This document shows positions 61,965-64,000 of a stretch of 64,000 nucleotides of DNA, piece after piece. The stretch lies in the NCBI RefSeq assembly GCF_003226555.1, contig NZ_QKQS01000001.1, positions 1-64,000 of the forward strand, given 5' to 3'. The position numbers were made by a program, and so were the translations under genes. The stretch comes from Rhodopseudomonas palustris (GTDB taxonomy: Bacteria > Pseudomonadota > Alphaproteobacteria > Rhizobiales > Xanthobacteraceae). Each line of letters begins with the position of its first letter. Position 1 is the first letter of the stretch. The notes under the pieces were generated by a model, which worked only from the letters and a program-made list of their open reading frames with translations, was not told where the DNA came from and did no database searches.

Positions 61965-62107
61965 CCACGATCGAAACACTAGGAGAAACGCGACCCGGTC
62001 GAATCCCCACCCCTCCCCGTCCCAGACCGGATCGTGCGTGGCCAGCCTCCCCCAAGGCTGGCCACAACTTTTTGGTGGCATCGAGGACAGTGGCGGCGAA
62101 GGTTCGC

Positions 62108-62695
62108 TCAGGGCTCGTCGACGACGCGCTGCATCGCCAGCTTGGTGCGGTGCTTCAGCATTTCGAGCTTGGCTTTGACGTCGTGGAGCGCCTCGGCGTC
62201 GAAGTCGCGGAAGATGTATTCGTGCAGCGCTTCCCAGCGCGGTGACAGTCGCTCGATCTTGGTCCGCGCTTCGTCCGATAACGACATCAGCACGACGCGC
62301 GCATCCTCGGTCGAAGGCACGCGATTGAGCAATCCCATTCGCTCGAGAATCTTGGTCTGGGTGGTCACGAAGGTCGAGACCGCGTGGATCTTCTGCGACA
62401 CTTCGCCGACCGACACGCCATTGCCCTGATCGAGATCCGCGATCGCCATCAAGATCAGCCATTGCGAGCCGCTGATCCCGAACAGCTTGGCCCACGCCCG
62501 GCGCATGTCTTCGAGATTGTTGCTGATCGAGACGAAATCCCAGATCACCTGATAGGAGAGGCCGAAGTCACGGTGAGAGCAGGCCTCCGGAGAATCGAGC
62601 GGCACTCCACTCTGCACCGGTTGGGGCGACCGCTTCACTCCCGACGGCCGTGCGACGGCCTCGCTGTGACGCTGCTCCCTATTCCGATGCGGCAT
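62108..62695 (-). CDS. MarR-family transcriptional regulator
   Basis: 195 residues. Winged helix: SGSQWLILMAIADLDQGNGV then VGEVSQKIHAVSTFVTTQTKIL and GLLNRVPSTEDARVVLMSLS. GGAGAGG before the ATG. An Arg/Pro-rich tail of about 40 residues precedes the domain. R. palustris uses related MarR proteins (for example BadR) in aromatic-acid control, but nothing here links it to such a pathway. Confidence 0.9.
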   Translation of the reverse strand: MPHRNREQRHSEAVARPSGVKRSPQPVQSGVPLDSPEACSHRDFGLSYQVIWDFVSISNNLEDMRRAWAKLFGISGSQWLILMAIADLDQGNGVSVGEVSQKIHAVSTFVTTQTKILERMGLLNRVPSTEDARVVLMSLSDEARTKIERLSPRWEALHEYIFRDFDAEALHDVKAKLEMLKHRTKLAMQRVVDEP

Positions 62696-63218
62696 TCCGC
62701 GCCTCTCCGAATCATTCCCGAAACGTCTTTTGTTGTTTGTCGACTCGGACGACCCCGAAATCGCGGCGCAGCCAGGATGAGGCTATGTACGCAATCCTGA
62801 GCTGGGACCAAAGGAGCCATTTTCCGTTCCTGTTGTACCGTTGTGCGTCGCAATCGCCTCGTTAAGGTTTCTGTGTCGGGCAAAAACCTGATTGGTTTCA
62901 AGCCTATCGCAGTTTCCCATGAGGAGCCGGACTGGTGACGCACAAATCCGACACGCGGAATTTGGTCATGACAGAATCATGACGCTCTGTTGCTGCAATA
63001 CCACAGCTTCGCCTGATGACGCGACGCACCAACGTTCGATCCTTCCGTTAGCTATTTTTGTTATGTATCCAGTTCCCTGACGGAGGGGGGCAACCTCGAA
63101 GTCGTCCCGGCTCAAGCTGTCCGGCGCCAAGGCAACGGACAGTCGGGTTCACGGGCGGGCCATTTCCGGCGCTCAGCACCGGTCGGCAAGCCTTTCTAGG
63201 CAAACTTGGAGGTCTACA
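62696..63218. other. 523-bp region upstream of the porin gene
   Basis: No convincing gene. It contains the MarR promoter on the left and, on the right, an unusually long porin leader. I see no clear riboswitch or repeat. AT-rich stretches near 62990-63075 may be the porin promoter. Confidence 0.35.
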
Positions 63219-64000
63219 ATGAATTTTGCGAAGAGCCTTATGCTCGGTGGTGCGGCGCTTCTCGTCGCCACCGCTGGCGCGCAGGCGGCCGATCTTCCGC
63301 TCAAGGCCAAGGCGGTCGAGTATGTGAAGGTCTGCTCCCTGTACGGCGCCGGCTTCTACTACGTCCCGGGCACCGACACCTGCATCAAGCTCGGCGGCTA
63401 CATCCGCGCCGAGTACGCGTTCAACGCCGCGGGCATGACGGAAACCCCGTCGTGGAACGGCGCCGCCGGTCAGGGCAACCGGCTGTCGAACAACACCATC
63501 TACCGTTCGCGCGCCGACCTGAACATCGACACCCGCACCGCGACCGAATACGGCGTGGTTCGCACCTACTTCGAATCCGTGTTCACCTGGACCAGCGGTG
63601 CGCCGGTTGCCGGTGGTGACACCCCCGGCGTGTACTTCGCGTTCGTGCAGTTCGCCGGCTTCACCTTCGGTAAGGCGGTTTCGCAGTTCTCGACCCCGTG
63701 GAACGGCGGTCCGGGCAACATCACTTCGAACCTGCTCGGCGGCGACGACACCTCGACCGGCATCAACCAGGTCAGCTACACTGCCGAATTCGGCAACGGC
63801 GTGTCGGCCTCGATCAGCCTCGAAGACCAGAGCAGCTATCGCTGGGCGCAGGGCGTTTCCAACGTCATCAACGCCACCGGCGGTACCGCTGCCTCCTGGC
63901 TGCAGGGCGCCGGCAACGGCACCAGCTACACCGCTGGCACCAACGTTCCGGACATCGTCGGCAAGATCCGCGTCGATCAGGCCTGGGGTCTGTTCCAGGT
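63219..64000 (+). CDS. Major porin (cut by window end)
   Basis: 260 residues visible. The signal peptide is MNFAKSLMLGGAALLVATAG, then AQAADLPLKAKAVEYVKVCS, YGAGFYYVPGTDTCIKLGGY, and RSRADLNIDTRTATEYG. This is the Rhizobiales porin family (PF02530). The C-terminus is beyond the window. GGAGGTCTACA before the ATG is a very strong ribosome-binding site. A trimeric general diffusion porin of the outer membrane. Confidence 0.95.
   Translation, partial: MNFAKSLMLGGAALLVATAGAQAADLPLKAKAVEYVKVCSLYGAGFYYVPGTDTCIKLGGYIRAEYAFNAAGMTETPSWNGAAGQGNRLSNNTIYRSRADLNIDTRTATEYGVVRTYFESVFTWTSGAPVAGGDTPGVYFAFVQFAGFTFGKAVSQFSTPWNGGPGNITSNLLGGDDTSTGINQVSYTAEFGNGVSASISLEDQSSYRWAQGVSNVINATGGTAASWLQGAGNGTSYTAGTNVPDIVGKIRVDQAWGLFQ

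Overview
The window is GC-rich alphaproteobacterial DNA. The best fit is a Rhodopseudomonas (probably R. palustris) or close Bradyrhizobiaceae chromosome. The evidence is a Rhizobiales-type porin beginning at the right edge, an Omp25/RopB-like surface barrel, a DUF2336 protein, a BLUF photoreceptor, stacked c-di-GMP proteins, and dispersed GC-rich hairpin repeats of the kind common in this group. The species call is inference from gene content; no rRNA gene is present.

Bases 1 to about 7,700 are the accessory part. This is an integrated, plasmid-like element abutting the 3' end of an intact tRNA-Tyr gene (7709-7794). It encodes a large Replicase-family (ColE2 Rep/AEP-primase-like) protein that runs off the left edge, a ribbon-helix-helix protein, and a divergent AAA+ ATPase whose N-terminal half contains a duplicated module. 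A train of small plus-strand genes follows, including two tandem paralogues, the first apparently starting with ATA. The last plus-strand gene is broken by an in-frame TAG. Two repeat families run through its control regions: palindromic ACGTTTCGA half-sites before the replicase, and an AATGATGGCAACGTCGTAC motif in the control regions before the replicase, the ATPase and the 5676 gene. No integrase or second att copy is visible, so the left end lies outside the window.

From 7,700 onward the layout is core-like. 8-15.5 kb: rlmB, small secreted proteins, tRNA-Thr, a BLUF protein beside a PAS protein, an Omp25-like barrel and NAD kinase. 15.5-21.3 kb: dispersed hairpin repeats (one composite unit tandemly duplicated), a LysR/SDR pair, an SDR gene cut off by a repeat, a two-gene receiver/Hpt phosphorelay. 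22.7-30 kb: a carboxylesterase, then an ABC importer (permease, binding protein, ATPase) joined to a two-domain nitrilase and a LysR regulator, which reads as uptake and hydrolysis of a small nitrogenous compound.

30-38 kb holds a lytic transglycosylase, hisI, folE, a NifU-like scaffold, yidD, an ArsB-type permease and a cold-shock gene. 38-47 kb holds a TetR/DUF3574 pair facing an O-methyltransferase, an MFS exporter, thrS, an orphan higA with a remnant of higB, a YfdX protein and a nitroreductase. 47-64 kb holds a PAS-GGDEF-EAL protein, a patatin lipase, an iron-uptake operon (TonB receptor, PepSY protein, small membrane protein) facing a TetR regulator, CBS and rhomboid proteins, a PAS/Crp pair, a double PilZ protein followed by a LapG-like cysteine proteinase, a MarR regulator and the start of a major porin.
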